A program made the translations under genes and the position numbers. A stretch of 64,000 nt of DNA. Origin: Arthrobacter frigidicola (GTDB lineage Bacteria > Actinomycetota > Actinomycetes > Actinomycetales > Micrococcaceae). The stretch covers positions 372,001 through 436,000 of the forward strand of contig QZVU01000001.1 of the NCBI GenBank assembly GCA_003602285.1, written 5' to 3'. Below the pieces are notes generated by a model. It did not search any database, was not told the DNA's origin, and saw nothing but the letters and a program-made list of their open reading frames with translations. Positions 45,066 through 52,728 of this stretch are shown in pieces; positions within the stretch are counted from its first letter, which is position 1; the number at the start of each line of letters is the position of its first letter.

Positions 45066-45743
45066 ATGAAGGCACGCATCCTGGTGATTGACGACGACGA
45101 AGCCCTTTCCGAGATGATCGGCATTGTGCTGCGCAACGACGGGTTCGACCCGGTGTTCTGCGCGGACGGCGCCGCGGCGCTCGGGGTGTTCCGGTCGTCC
45201 CAGCCGGACCTCGTGCTGCTCGACCTTATGCTTCCGGGCCTCGACGGCATCGAGGTGTGCCGGCAGATCCGGGCCGAATCGGATGTCCCCATCGTGATGC
45301 TGACCGCCAAGTCCGACACCTCCGACGTCGTGCGCGGCCTCGAATCCGGTGCCGACGACTACGTGCCCAAGCCGTTCAAGCCGGCCGAACTCGTAGCGCG
45401 CGTGCGCGCGCGGCTGCGCCCCGGTGACACGCGGGCGCCGGAGACGCTGAGGATCGGTGAGGTCTCCATCGACGTCGCCGGACACTCGGTGACCCGCGGC
45501 AACGACAAGGTCTCGCTGACTCCGCTCGAATTCGACCTGCTCGTGGCCCTGGCCCGCAAGCCGTGGCAGGTCTTCACCCGAGAACTGCTCCTTGAGCAGG
45601 TCTGGGGCTACCGCCACGCCGCGGACACCCGGCTGGTCAACGTCCATGTGCAGCGGCTGCGCTCGAAGATCGAACGCGACCCCGAGGCACCCGAGATTAT
45701 CCTGACGGTCCGCGGCGTCGGATATAAGGCAGGTCAAGGCTGA
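45066..45743 (+). CDS. mtrA: Two-component response regulator MtrA
   Basis: 225 residues, OmpR/PhoB family. Receiver domain: acidic pocket Asp9-Asp11, phospho-acceptor Asp53 (LVLLDLMLPG), Thr80 (MLTAK), Lys102 (YVPKPFKP). C-terminal winged helix: VSLTPLEFDLLVALARKPWQ, LLEQVWGYRHAADTRLVNVH, IILTVRGVGYKAG. The sequence and the mtrB-lpqB context identify MtrA, which controls cell-wall hydrolases, division and dnaA-oriC functions in actinobacteria. Confidence 0.96.
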   Translation: MKARILVIDDDEALSEMIGIVLRNDGFDPVFCADGAAALGVFRSSQPDLVLLDLMLPGLDGIEVCRQIRAESDVPIVMLTAKSDTSDVVRGLESGADDYVPKPFKPAELVARVRARLRPGDTRAPETLRIGEVSIDVAGHSVTRGNDKVSLTPLEFDLLVALARKPWQVFTRELLLEQVWGYRHAADTRLVNVHVQRLRSKIERDPEAPEIILTVRGVGYKAGQG

Positions 45744-45744
45744 G

Positions 45745-47589
45745 GTGAACACCCGGGCAGCCCGCGCCGTCGAAGCGGCGATCCAGGGCGCCGGACGGGG
45801 GCTGCGGCAGGCCCGCCGGGCGGCGTCATTCATCGCCGGCCGCTGGCGCCGTTCCCTGCAGTTCCGCACGGTCGTCGCGACGCTGCTGCTGACCTCCCTC
45901 GCCCTCGTGGCGGTGGGGGGCTTCCTGTCCAACCAGATCGCCAACGGCCTGTACAAGGAGCGGTTCGGGCAGTTCCAGAGCGAGGCGAGCAACGGCCTGC
46001 GCGTCATCAAGGAAGTCTTTAGGGACACCACGGCCGCCGACCGGGACTCGACGGACCGGTTGGCCCGTGACACCCTCGACCGGCTCGGGGCCCCCGGCGC
46101 CGACGCCCCCAGGCAGTGGCTGCTCAGCCCGCTGCCCGGCCAGCAGGGCTACTGGGTTCCGGCCCTGGCCAGCCATAAGGCGATGACGGAGTCCGCACTC
46201 ATCCCGCCCGAGCTCAGCGCCGCCGTCGCGGAGGGCGAGGACCAGTACTGGGCCCCGATCACGATTCCCCGCTCAGAAGCGACCGGCGGCCTGCAGGCGC
46301 CGGGGGTCGCCTTCGCCACCAAGGTCACCCTGCCCCCGGACAGCACCACCTACGCCGTCTACATCATCTACGACCTCTCCTCCATGCAGCTGACCCTCGA
46401 CTACATCCACCGCGTGCTGTGGATTGCCGGGACGGTGCTGCTGGGGATCATCGGGGCGATCGCCTGGTTCGTGACGCGCAGCGTCGTCCGGCCCGTCAGC
46501 CAGGCCGCCCTCGTCTCGGAGAAGCTGGCCGCCGGCGAACTGCAGGAGCGGATGGAGGTCCGCGGCGAGGACGAGGTCGCCCGGCTCGGTGCGTCCTTCA
46601 ACCACATGGCCACCAGCCTCCAGGACCAGATCACCCAGCTGGCGCAGCTGTCCCAGATGCAGCAGCGGTTCGTCTCGGACGTCTCCCACGAACTGCGCAC
46701 CCCGTTGACGACGGTCCGCATGGCCGCCGAGGTGCTCCACGAGGCGCGGACCGACTTCGACCCCGTGAACAAGCGGTCCGCAGAAATTCTCTACGACCAG
46801 GTGGAACGGTTCCAGTCACTGCTGGCGGACCTCCTCGAAATCTCCCGCTTCGACGCCGGCGCGGCGGTGCTTGAGTCCGAGCCCACCGACCTCTTCCAGG
46901 TGGTGAAGCACGTCGTCGACGGAGCCCAGCCGCTGGCCGACAACTTCGGCTCGGACCTGCGCATCGTCTCGTCCGAGAGCAGTTGCATCGTCGACGCCGA
47001 CCCCCGCCGGATCGGGCGGATCCTGCGCAACCTGGTCGTCAATGCGCTCGAGCACGGCAAGGGGAAACCCGTCCACATCTATATCGCCTCGAACCCCGAC
47101 GCGGTCGCCGTCGCGGTGCGCGACTACGGCATCGGCATGAGCGAGGATGAGGCCTCGAGGGTCTTTGACCGCTTCTGGCGGGCGGACCCCGCCCGCGCCC
47201 GCACCACGGGCGGAAGCGGACTGGGGCTGTCCATCGCCGTCGAGGACGCACGCCTGCACTCGGCCTGGCTCCAGGCGTGGGGCGAGCCGGGGAACGGATC
47301 CTGCTTCCGGCTCACCCTGCCCAAGCAGCGCGGCGGCGAGTTGAAAGTCTCCCCGCTGCCCCTGCCGCCGCGCGACCGGCTGCCGCTGCCGCTCGCCGCA
47401 GGGCCCTCGGGCGCCGCGCCCGCCGAGGTCCCGCCCGCCGGTCCTTCGAGCACTGTGCAGTCCGCCGGCCCTTCGGGCACTGTACTTGCCGACGTCCCGC
47501 CCACCGACGTCCCGCCCACCGAAGTCCCGCCCGCGGCCGGGGGCAGCACCCCCGACCAGCAGCTGAAGGAGAGAAGTGAAATTCAGTAG
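45745..47589 (+). CDS. mtrB: Sensor histidine kinase MtrB
   Basis: 614 residues from GTG 45745, one base after the mtrA stop. TM1 ~45-65 (TVVATLLLTSLALVAVGGFL), extracytoplasmic sensor ~66-225, TM2 ~226-248 (VLWIAGTVLLGIIGAIAWFV), HAMP, then HisKA with His315 (FVSDVSHELRTPL). HATPase_c follows: N-box ILRNLVVNALEHGKGKP, G1 DYGIGMSEDEA, F-box VFDRFWRADP and G2 TGGSGLGLSIA. After the kinase core a ~75-residue Pro/Ala/Thr tail contains 15-bp repeats (DVPPT). Signals to MtrA; LpqB downstream is its known modulator in mycobacteria. Confidence 0.96.
   Translation: MNTRAARAVEAAIQGAGRGLRQARRAASFIAGRWRRSLQFRTVVATLLLTSLALVAVGGFLSNQIANGLYKERFGQFQSEASNGLRVIKEVFRDTTAADRDSTDRLARDTLDRLGAPGADAPRQWLLSPLPGQQGYWVPALASHKAMTESALIPPELSAAVAEGEDQYWAPITIPRSEATGGLQAPGVAFATKVTLPPDSTTYAVYIIYDLSSMQLTLDYIHRVLWIAGTVLLGIIGAIAWFVTRSVVRPVSQAALVSEKLAAGELQERMEVRGEDEVARLGASFNHMATSLQDQITQLAQLSQMQQRFVSDVSHELRTPLTTVRMAAEVLHEARTDFDPVNKRSAEILYDQVERFQSLLADLLEISRFDAGAAVLESEPTDLFQVVKHVVDGAQPLADNFGSDLRIVSSESSCIVDADPRRIGRILRNLVVNALEHGKGKPVHIYIASNPDAVAVAVRDYGIGMSEDEASRVFDRFWRADPARARTTGGSGLGLSIAVEDARLHSAWLQAWGEPGNGSCFRLTLPKQRGGELKVSPLPLPPRDRLPLPLAAGPSGAAPAEVPPAGPSSTVQSAGPSGTVLADVPPTDVPPTEVPPAAGGSTPDQQLKERSEIQ
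47491..47535 (+). repeat. 15-bp coding repeat in the MtrB C-terminal tail
   Basis: GACGTCCCGCCCACC occurs at 47491-47505 and 47506-47520 and as GAAGTCCCGCCCGCG at 47521-47535. A longer imperfect repeat (PSSTVQSAG/PSGTVLADV) precedes it. It encodes DVPPT and ends 54 bp before the mtrB stop. Confidence 0.8.
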
Positions 47590-49306
47590 GCCCGCCGGAA
47601 CGCGGGGCTCCTTCATCGCCGCGGTCGTTGCCTTGCTCCTGATCCTCTCCAGCTGCTCCTCCATTCCCCGGAGCGGACCGGTGGCCACCATTCCCGCGCC
47701 AGCGGTCGAGGAAGACACCGTGTCCCAGGTCTTCTCGCCCGAAGGCCCGCAGCCGGGCGCGCCGCCCGAGGTGCTCCTCCAGGAGTTCATCACGGCGGGC
47801 ACCGGCGCCGCCGACGGGTACAAGGTGGCCCGGGAATTCCTGACCCCGGAGCTGGCCCGCACGTGGCAGCCCGAGGAACGGATCGTGATCTTTCGGGCCG
47901 ACCCGAGGATCATCCAGCGCGAGGCCGAGGGCGCGCTGCAGGTGCAGCTCGAGATCACCGGGATCATTGACGCCCGGGGCATCCGCACCGACCCGCCGAC
48001 CCCGACCACCGAAAGCGTCCGCGCCGAAATGGTGAAGATCAACGGGCAGTGGCGCATCAGTGAAATCCCCAACGGGATCATGGTCACCGAAAGCAACGCC
48101 TCCCTGCTGGCCACCGCGCACCACCTCTACTTCTACAGCAGCGGTTACCGGTACTGGGTGCCCGACGTCCGCTGGTTCGTCCGCCGCCCCGGCATCGCAG
48201 CCCGGGTGGTGCAGGCCCTGCTCGCCGGCCCCGCCCCCTACCTCCAGGGTGCTGTCACCAGCGCCTTCCCCGAGGGGGTCACCCTCGCACAGGAATCGGT
48301 GCCGATCGCCTCAGGGGTGGCCTCCGTCGAACTGTCGGCCGACGTCCTCCAGGACGCGACGGACCTCCGTCTTCAGCAGATGGAGCAGCAGCTGCGGGTG
48401 AACCTCACCACGCTCAACGACGTCACCTCCGTGGAGATGAGCGCAGGCCAGCCGATCGACCTCGGCAGCCCCGACCCTGCCCTCGTAATTCCCGACTTCA
48501 ACCCCCCGGTGGGCAATGAGCAGGTGGTCATCGCGGACAACGAGGTGCGCACCGTACGGAACCTCGATGTGCTCCCGGTCGAGGGGCTGCCCTCGGTGGC
48601 CGCCTACAACCCCAAGGACCCGGCGCGGTCCCTCGAGGGGAGCAACTTCGCGTTCCTCAACGGCCGGGCCACCGCGCTGCTGGCCACCGCCCCGGGCAGC
48701 GAGGTCCGCACCGCCGTCGAAGGCACCGGCCTCACCGCCCCCAGCTTCGACACCAGCAACTGGGTATGGACCGCCCGCAGCGTCGAGGGCGGGCCGAGCG
48801 GCCGCGGCACCGAGGTGGTCGCGGTGCCTCCGGGCGGGATGACGCGCAACGCGGTCGTCGTCTCCGCGTCGTGGCTCGCCGACCGCACGGTCAGGGAGCT
48901 CCAGATCTCCCGGGACGGCGCCCGCGCCCTCCTCGTGGTCGATGAGGCGGGGACCTCCGAGGTGCTGCTCGCCGGCATCACGCGCAGCGCCCAGGGCATT
49001 CCGCAGAGCCTGGGGACCCCGATCGCCCTCAACGCGGGCGCGGACATCGGCACCGCCAAGTGGGCGGGGGAGAGCACCATCGTCGCCTCCCCGGTCTCGC
49101 AGACGGCCGAGGTGACGCCCCTGATCGTCCAGCTCAGCGGGGAAACCGAGGCCCTCAAGCCGCACAAGGGCGTGCTGAACATCAGCGCCGGAAGCGATCC
49201 GCAGGAAGACTTCTACATCCAGACCGCGGAGGCCCTCTTCGCCAGGGTGGGACTGAGCTGGATCCGCAGCGTCGAAGGGGTACGGGACCCGGCCTTCCCC
49301 GGCTGA
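47576..49306 (+). CDS. lpqB: Lipoprotein LpqB
   Basis: 576 residues from GTG 47576, overlapping mtrB by 14 bp. Lipoprotein signal with lipobox LSSC, lipidated Cys27. A GerMN-type domain follows (~150-300: VRRPGIAARVVQALLAGPAP, VASVELSADVLQDATDLRLQ), then a beta-propeller-like LpqB domain (RELQISRDGARALLVVDEAG). In mycobacteria LpqB binds the MtrB sensor region and tunes MtrA phosphorylation and antibiotic tolerance. Third gene of the conserved mtrAB-lpqB operon. Confidence 0.95.
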   Translation: MKFSRPAGTRGSFIAAVVALLLILSSCSSIPRSGPVATIPAPAVEEDTVSQVFSPEGPQPGAPPEVLLQEFITAGTGAADGYKVAREFLTPELARTWQPEERIVIFRADPRIIQREAEGALQVQLEITGIIDARGIRTDPPTPTTESVRAEMVKINGQWRISEIPNGIMVTESNASLLATAHHLYFYSSGYRYWVPDVRWFVRRPGIAARVVQALLAGPAPYLQGAVTSAFPEGVTLAQESVPIASGVASVELSADVLQDATDLRLQQMEQQLRVNLTTLNDVTSVEMSAGQPIDLGSPDPALVIPDFNPPVGNEQVVIADNEVRTVRNLDVLPVEGLPSVAAYNPKDPARSLEGSNFAFLNGRATALLATAPGSEVRTAVEGTGLTAPSFDTSNWVWTARSVEGGPSGRGTEVVAVPPGGMTRNAVVVSASWLADRTVRELQISRDGARALLVVDEAGTSEVLLAGITRSAQGIPQSLGTPIALNAGADIGTAKWAGESTIVASPVSQTAEVTPLIVQLSGETEALKPHKGVLNISAGSDPQEDFYIQTAEALFARVGLSWIRSVEGVRDPAFPG

Positions 49307-49422
49307 TGCCGGGAGGGCCGCTCCCGCCGCTGCGCGCCACACCGCGCGCCGTCTGGCGGGGGCGGGCGGCACCGCCCGGCGACGCGCTCCGCGCGCCCTG
49401 CCGGGTGGTCCGCGCCCGGGTC

Positions 49423-49473
49423 CCACACAGCACCCCCATCCACACTGCACCCTTATCCACACAGCACGCCGGT
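49423..49473. repeat. 17-bp tandem repeat, three copies, with DnaA-box-like junctions
   Basis: CCACACAGCACCCCCAT (49423-49439), CCACACTGCACCCTTAT (49440-49456) and CCACACAGCACGCCGGT (49457-49473). The junctions create CCATCCACA (49437) and the perfect DnaA-box consensus TTATCCACA (49453-49461). It lies in the 204-bp gap between lpqB and comF, 38 bp before the comF start. Confidence 0.75.
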
Positions 49474-49510
49474 GCCCCGGCATCCCCAGCCTCCGCGGCA
49501 CCCTTAAGGC

Positions 49511-50467
49511 ATGGCTCACCCGGTCCGTGCACTCCCGGAAGCCGGCGCGGCGCCCGGTGGCAGCATCGACGGCAGCAGGAGCGGCGGCGTTCCGGCCGTG
49601 GCCGGCCGCGCCGTTCGGGGTTTCTGGGCACTGATCCTGCCGACCTCCTGTGTGGGATGCGGCCGCCATGACGCCTCCCTGTGCCGGCCGTGCCGCCGGA
49701 CTTTCCGGCGGGCCACGGTGCGTCCTTTCCGGGCCGAGGCCGGAGCCGGTTCCCTCCCGCTGCGCGATCCCGACGGATCGGGAAGCGGCACCGGCGCTCC
49801 GGGCGCAGACGATGCCGGAGGCGGGTTTGAGCCGCTGCCGGTAGTCGCCGCGGGGATTTACGGGGGAGTGGTGGCCCGGGCCCTGCTGGCGTTCAAGAAT
49901 GCCGGCCACACGGACCTGGCCCGCCCCCTCGCGGCGGCCCTCGGCGGTGCCCTGCTCGCCGCATGCTCGGACCTGCCGGCGGGTCCCTGCCTGCTGGTGC
50001 CCGTCCCCACCCGCGGCCGGTCCCTGCGCCGGCGCGGCTACGACCCGTTGGGCCTGCTGCTGGACGGACTCCGCCGCCGGGGTGAGCTCCCTGCCGGGTC
50101 CCGGCTTGCACGGCCCGTGGGGCACCGGCATCCGGGAGTGCGTGCGGGCGGGCGGCCCGCCGGTGGCCCGTGGTTCCCCTTGGCGCGGCGGCGCGGGCAG
50201 AAGGGGCTGGGGCGGCGCGGCCGGCAGGAAAACGTCGCCGGGTCGATGCGGGTTCGACGGCGGTACCGCGGCCGCCTGGAGGGGGTGCAGTGCCTCGTCG
50301 TGGACGACGTCCTGACCACCGGAGCGACCCTCGCGGAGGTCGTGCGGGCGCTGCGGGCCGAGGGCGCGGCGGTGGGCGGCGCCGTCGTGCTGGCGGCCAC
50401 GCCTCCGCCGTCCGGAGCCGAGTTGGCTTACAGCGAATTCCGGAGAAATCGGCGCGGGGAGGGATGA
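49511..50467 (+). CDS. ComF-family phosphoribosyltransferase-like protein
   Basis: 318 residues. An N-terminal zinc-finger-like double CxxC (TSCVGCGRHDASLCRPCRRT), then a PRTase type I fold: GPCLLVPVPTRGRSLRRRGY in the middle and the PRPP-binding loop CLVVDDVLTTGATLAEVVRA near the C-terminus. ComF proteins act in DNA uptake in naturally competent bacteria and in DNA repair or recombination elsewhere. Between lpqB and hpf, as in other actinobacteria. Start ATG 49511, without a strong Shine-Dalgarno. Confidence 0.88.
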   Translation: MAHPVRALPEAGAAPGGSIDGSRSGGVPAVAGRAVRGFWALILPTSCVGCGRHDASLCRPCRRTFRRATVRPFRAEAGAGSLPLRDPDGSGSGTGAPGADDAGGGFEPLPVVAAGIYGGVVARALLAFKNAGHTDLARPLAAALGGALLAACSDLPAGPCLLVPVPTRGRSLRRRGYDPLGLLLDGLRRRGELPAGSRLARPVGHRHPGVRAGGRPAGGPWFPLARRRGQKGLGRRGRQENVAGSMRVRRRYRGRLEGVQCLVVDDVLTTGATLAEVVRALRAEGAAVGGAVVLAATPPPSGAELAYSEFRRNRRGEG

Positions 50468-50486
50468 ATTACGGGGTGCCGTGATC

Positions 50487-50492
50487 TACCGT
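50487..50492 (+). promoter_or_regulatory. Putative -10 box of hpf
   Basis: TACCGT (TANNNT pattern) with the start expected near 50499, giving hpf a leader of about 95 nt. The leader contains the dyad TGGGTG...CACCCA (50499-50504/50521-50526). Confidence 0.35.
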
Positions 50493-50497
50493 GAGGT

Positions 50498-50551
50498 ATG
50501 GGTGTTGAAAAGCAGACAAGCACCCATCGGCAGCGGACCGGGGCAGCCTGA
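50498..50551 (+). CDS. Possible 17-residue leader peptide upstream of hpf
   Basis: An ATG 5 nt behind the TACCGT -10 box opens an 18-codon frame encoding MGVEKQTSTHRQRTGAA and ending in TGA, 40 bp before the hpf start. It would be translated only from a leaderless message. It may be a regulatory leader or mere chance. Confidence 0.25.
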   Translation: MGVEKQTSTHRQRTGAA

Positions 50552-50591
50552 CCGGCCGCTGTTGTGTCACCTTAGCGATTTGGAGGGCACC

Positions 50592-51335
50592 ATGGAATTT
50601 GTGATTAACGGCCGGAACCTTGCAGTATCGGACCGGTTCCGCGAGTACGCCGCAGAGAAGGTCGACAAGATCGAACAGCTCGGCGATAAGGTCCAGCGGG
50701 TGGATGCCAAGATCACCAAGGAAACAAGTGCCAGGGACGCCGACACGGCCCTCACCGTCGAACTGACGGTACTTTGCAAGGGCCCGGTCATCCGGGCCGA
50801 GGCCACGGCCGGCGACAAGTTCGCCGCCTTCGACCTCGCCTACAACAAGCTCCTCGAACGCCTCCGCCGGGCGCGGGACCGCCGCAAGGTCCACCACGGA
50901 CGGCACACACCCGTCGCGGTCGGCGCTGCCACCGCCGGGCTCGAACCCGTCAGCACCTCCCAGCCGATTTACGCCGTGCTGGCGGACGATTCCGCCAATG
51001 GCACGACGGCTGGAACGACGGCGCCCGCCGCCTCGACTGATCCCTACGAGTCGCCGGACGATGTCCCGGCAGGGGACTCACCGGTCCTCATCCGGCGGAA
51101 GGTCTTCTCCGGAGAGCCGATCACCCTCGACGACGCCGTCGACAACATGGAACTGGTCGGCCACGACTTCTACCTCTTCGTCGACTCTGCCACCGGTGCC
51201 CCCTCGGTCGTCTACCGGCGCCAGGGCTGGACCTACGGAGTCATCACCCTCGATTCGAAGTGCGCCGAAGGGACGCAGGACCCCCAGGAGGAGCTCCTGG
51301 CGTACCGGGCGAAGGAAGCCGCTGCAACCCAGTGA
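50592..51335 (+). CDS. hpf: Ribosome hibernation-promoting factor (long HPF/RaiA)
   Basis: 247 residues from ATG 50592 (GGAGGG upstream); an open frame from 50481 is rejected for lack of a ribosome site. N-terminal S30AE domain MEFVINGRNLAVSDRFREYA, EYAAEKVDKIEQL, FAAFDLAYNKLLERLRRARD. A linker and a C-terminal dimerisation domain follow (VRRKVF-like IRRKVFSGEPITLDDAVDNM, VGHDFYLFVDSATG, PSVVYRRQGWTYGVITL). The long form dimerises 70S ribosomes in stationary phase or under hypoxia. A strong terminator follows. Confidence 0.95.
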   Translation: MEFVINGRNLAVSDRFREYAAEKVDKIEQLGDKVQRVDAKITKETSARDADTALTVELTVLCKGPVIRAEATAGDKFAAFDLAYNKLLERLRRARDRRKVHHGRHTPVAVGAATAGLEPVSTSQPIYAVLADDSANGTTAGTTAPAASTDPYESPDDVPAGDSPVLIRRKVFSGEPITLDDAVDNMELVGHDFYLFVDSATGAPSVVYRRQGWTYGVITLDSKCAEGTQDPQEELLAYRAKEAAATQ

Positions 51336-51352
51336 CACCCCGTCCCACTTCC

Positions 51353-51392
51353 GGGCCCCGGACCCGCGCCGCTAGCGGCGCGTCCGGGGCCC
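51353..51392 (+). terminator. Terminator of hpf
   Basis: GGGCCCCGGA (51353-51362) pairs with TCCGGGGCCC (51383-51392), and an inner CGCGCCGC/GCGGCGCG dyad (51365-51382) completes an almost perfect long stem with a 2-nt bulge. Confidence 0.85.
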
Positions 51393-51426
51393 CGTCGTCG
51401 GCCCATCCGTTACCTCCGGCAGGGCC

Positions 51427-52638
51427 ATGACCGTTCACCTCACCCTCTCCCAGGCCCGCAGGTCAGCCCTGCTGGCCCAGGGACTCGCCAAGACCCGGCC
51501 CACGGCCCCGCCCTCCGCGCGGTCCGTGGGCCGGATCCTCGATAAGCTCCAGCTGCTCCAGATCGACTCGGTCAACGTGCTGGTGCGCTCCCACTACCTT
51601 CCGGTCTTCTCGCGGCTGGGCGCCTACGACCCGGCGGTCCTCGATCGGTTCGCCGGCAGGCATCCGCGCCGGCTGACCGAGTACTGGGCGCACGAGGCCA
51701 GCTTCATCGACCCTGCCCTGTTCCCGCACCTGCGCCCCTGGCAGCGGCGCACCTGGAGCGGAGCGTCGGGGATGGACCCGGTGCTCCGCTCGTCCCTCGA
51801 GGAACGGATCCTCACGCTCCTTGCCTCGAGCCGGGCACTGACCGCCGCACAGGTGCAGGAACGCCTCGGCCACTCGGAGCAGCGCAGCACCGATAACTGG
51901 GGATGGAACTGGAGCGCCGTCAAACGCGTCCTCGAGGACCTCTTCGCCCGCGGGGAAATCAGCTCGGCCGGCCGGACCTCGTCCTTCGAACGCCGGTACG
52001 CACCCTCGGCCCGGGTGCTGCCCACCTCCGACCTCGCAGCCGAGGAGGCCGACCCGCGCGAGGCGATCCTCGTCCTGACCGAACGCGCCGCCGCCGCGCT
52101 GGGCATCGGCACAGTGCGCAGTTTCGCCGACTACTTCCGCACCCCCGTCCGCGACACCGCGGAGGCGGTGCGGATCCTCGAGGGGAGGGGGGTCCTCACC
52201 CCCGTCCAGGTGGGCTCCTGGAACCGGCCGGCCTACCTCCACCGCGACGCCGCAATCCCGCGCCGCGCCGCCGGGCGGGCGCTGCTGAGCCCCTTCGACT
52301 CCCTCGTCTTCGACCGCCCGCGGCTCGAGGAGCTCTTCGGCTTCCACTACCGGCTCGAGATCTACACTCCGGCGGCGGCACGCCGCTACGGGTATTACGT
52401 CCTCCCGTTTCTGCTTGGAGAGACGATGGCGGCCCGGGTGGACCTGAAGGCCGACCGGGCCACCGGGCGTCTGCTGGTGCGCGGAAGCTACGCCGAACCG
52501 GGCGCGCCCGCGGGCACCGCCGACGAACTCTCAGCTGAACTGGGTACCATGGCCGGATGGCTCGGCCTGCAACAGGTCGTCGTCGAACCCGTGGGAGACC
52601 TCGCGGCGCCGCTTTCCGCGGCGCTGGGGCGGCGTTGA
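51427..52638 (+). CDS. YcaQ/AlkZ-like winged-helix DNA glycosylase-family protein
   Basis: 403 residues of the HTH_42/YcaQ family. LTLSQARRSALLAQGLAKTR, LLQIDSVNVLVRSHYLPVFS, TEYWAHEASFIDPALFPHLR, LSPFDSLVFDRPRLEELFGF, YRLEIYTPAAARRYGYYVLP and GRLLVRGSYAEPGAP are family stretches. The Q-I-D at the LLQID position fits the QxD catalytic motif described for the YcaQ (AlkX) branch that unhooks interstrand cross-links, rather than the QxQ of AlkZ. Single gene between hpf and secA. Confidence 0.85.
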   Translation: MTVHLTLSQARRSALLAQGLAKTRPTAPPSARSVGRILDKLQLLQIDSVNVLVRSHYLPVFSRLGAYDPAVLDRFAGRHPRRLTEYWAHEASFIDPALFPHLRPWQRRTWSGASGMDPVLRSSLEERILTLLASSRALTAAQVQERLGHSEQRSTDNWGWNWSAVKRVLEDLFARGEISSAGRTSSFERRYAPSARVLPTSDLAAEEADPREAILVLTERAAAALGIGTVRSFADYFRTPVRDTAEAVRILEGRGVLTPVQVGSWNRPAYLHRDAAIPRRAAGRALLSPFDSLVFDRPRLEELFGFHYRLEIYTPAAARRYGYYVLPFLLGETMAARVDLKADRATGRLLVRGSYAEPGAPAGTADELSAELGTMAGWLGLQQVVVEPVGDLAAPLSAALGRR

Positions 52639-52678
52639 GCCGTTCGGGAACTAAAGCGGGAGACAAAGCGTCTTCCCG

Positions 52679-52684
52679 TAGACT
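52679..52684 (+). promoter_or_regulatory. Putative -10 box of secA
   Basis: TAGACT about 45 bp before the secA GTG; no convincing -35. Confidence 0.3.
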
Positions 52685-52728
52685 GATCACGCCATCTTTC
52701 GGCAGCCTTAGATTGGGAGCAGATACCA

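Noticed and set aside
49423-49473. Chromosomal replication origin
   Set aside because: Only one perfect DnaA box, no AT-rich unwinding region, and no dnaA/dnaN genes nearby.
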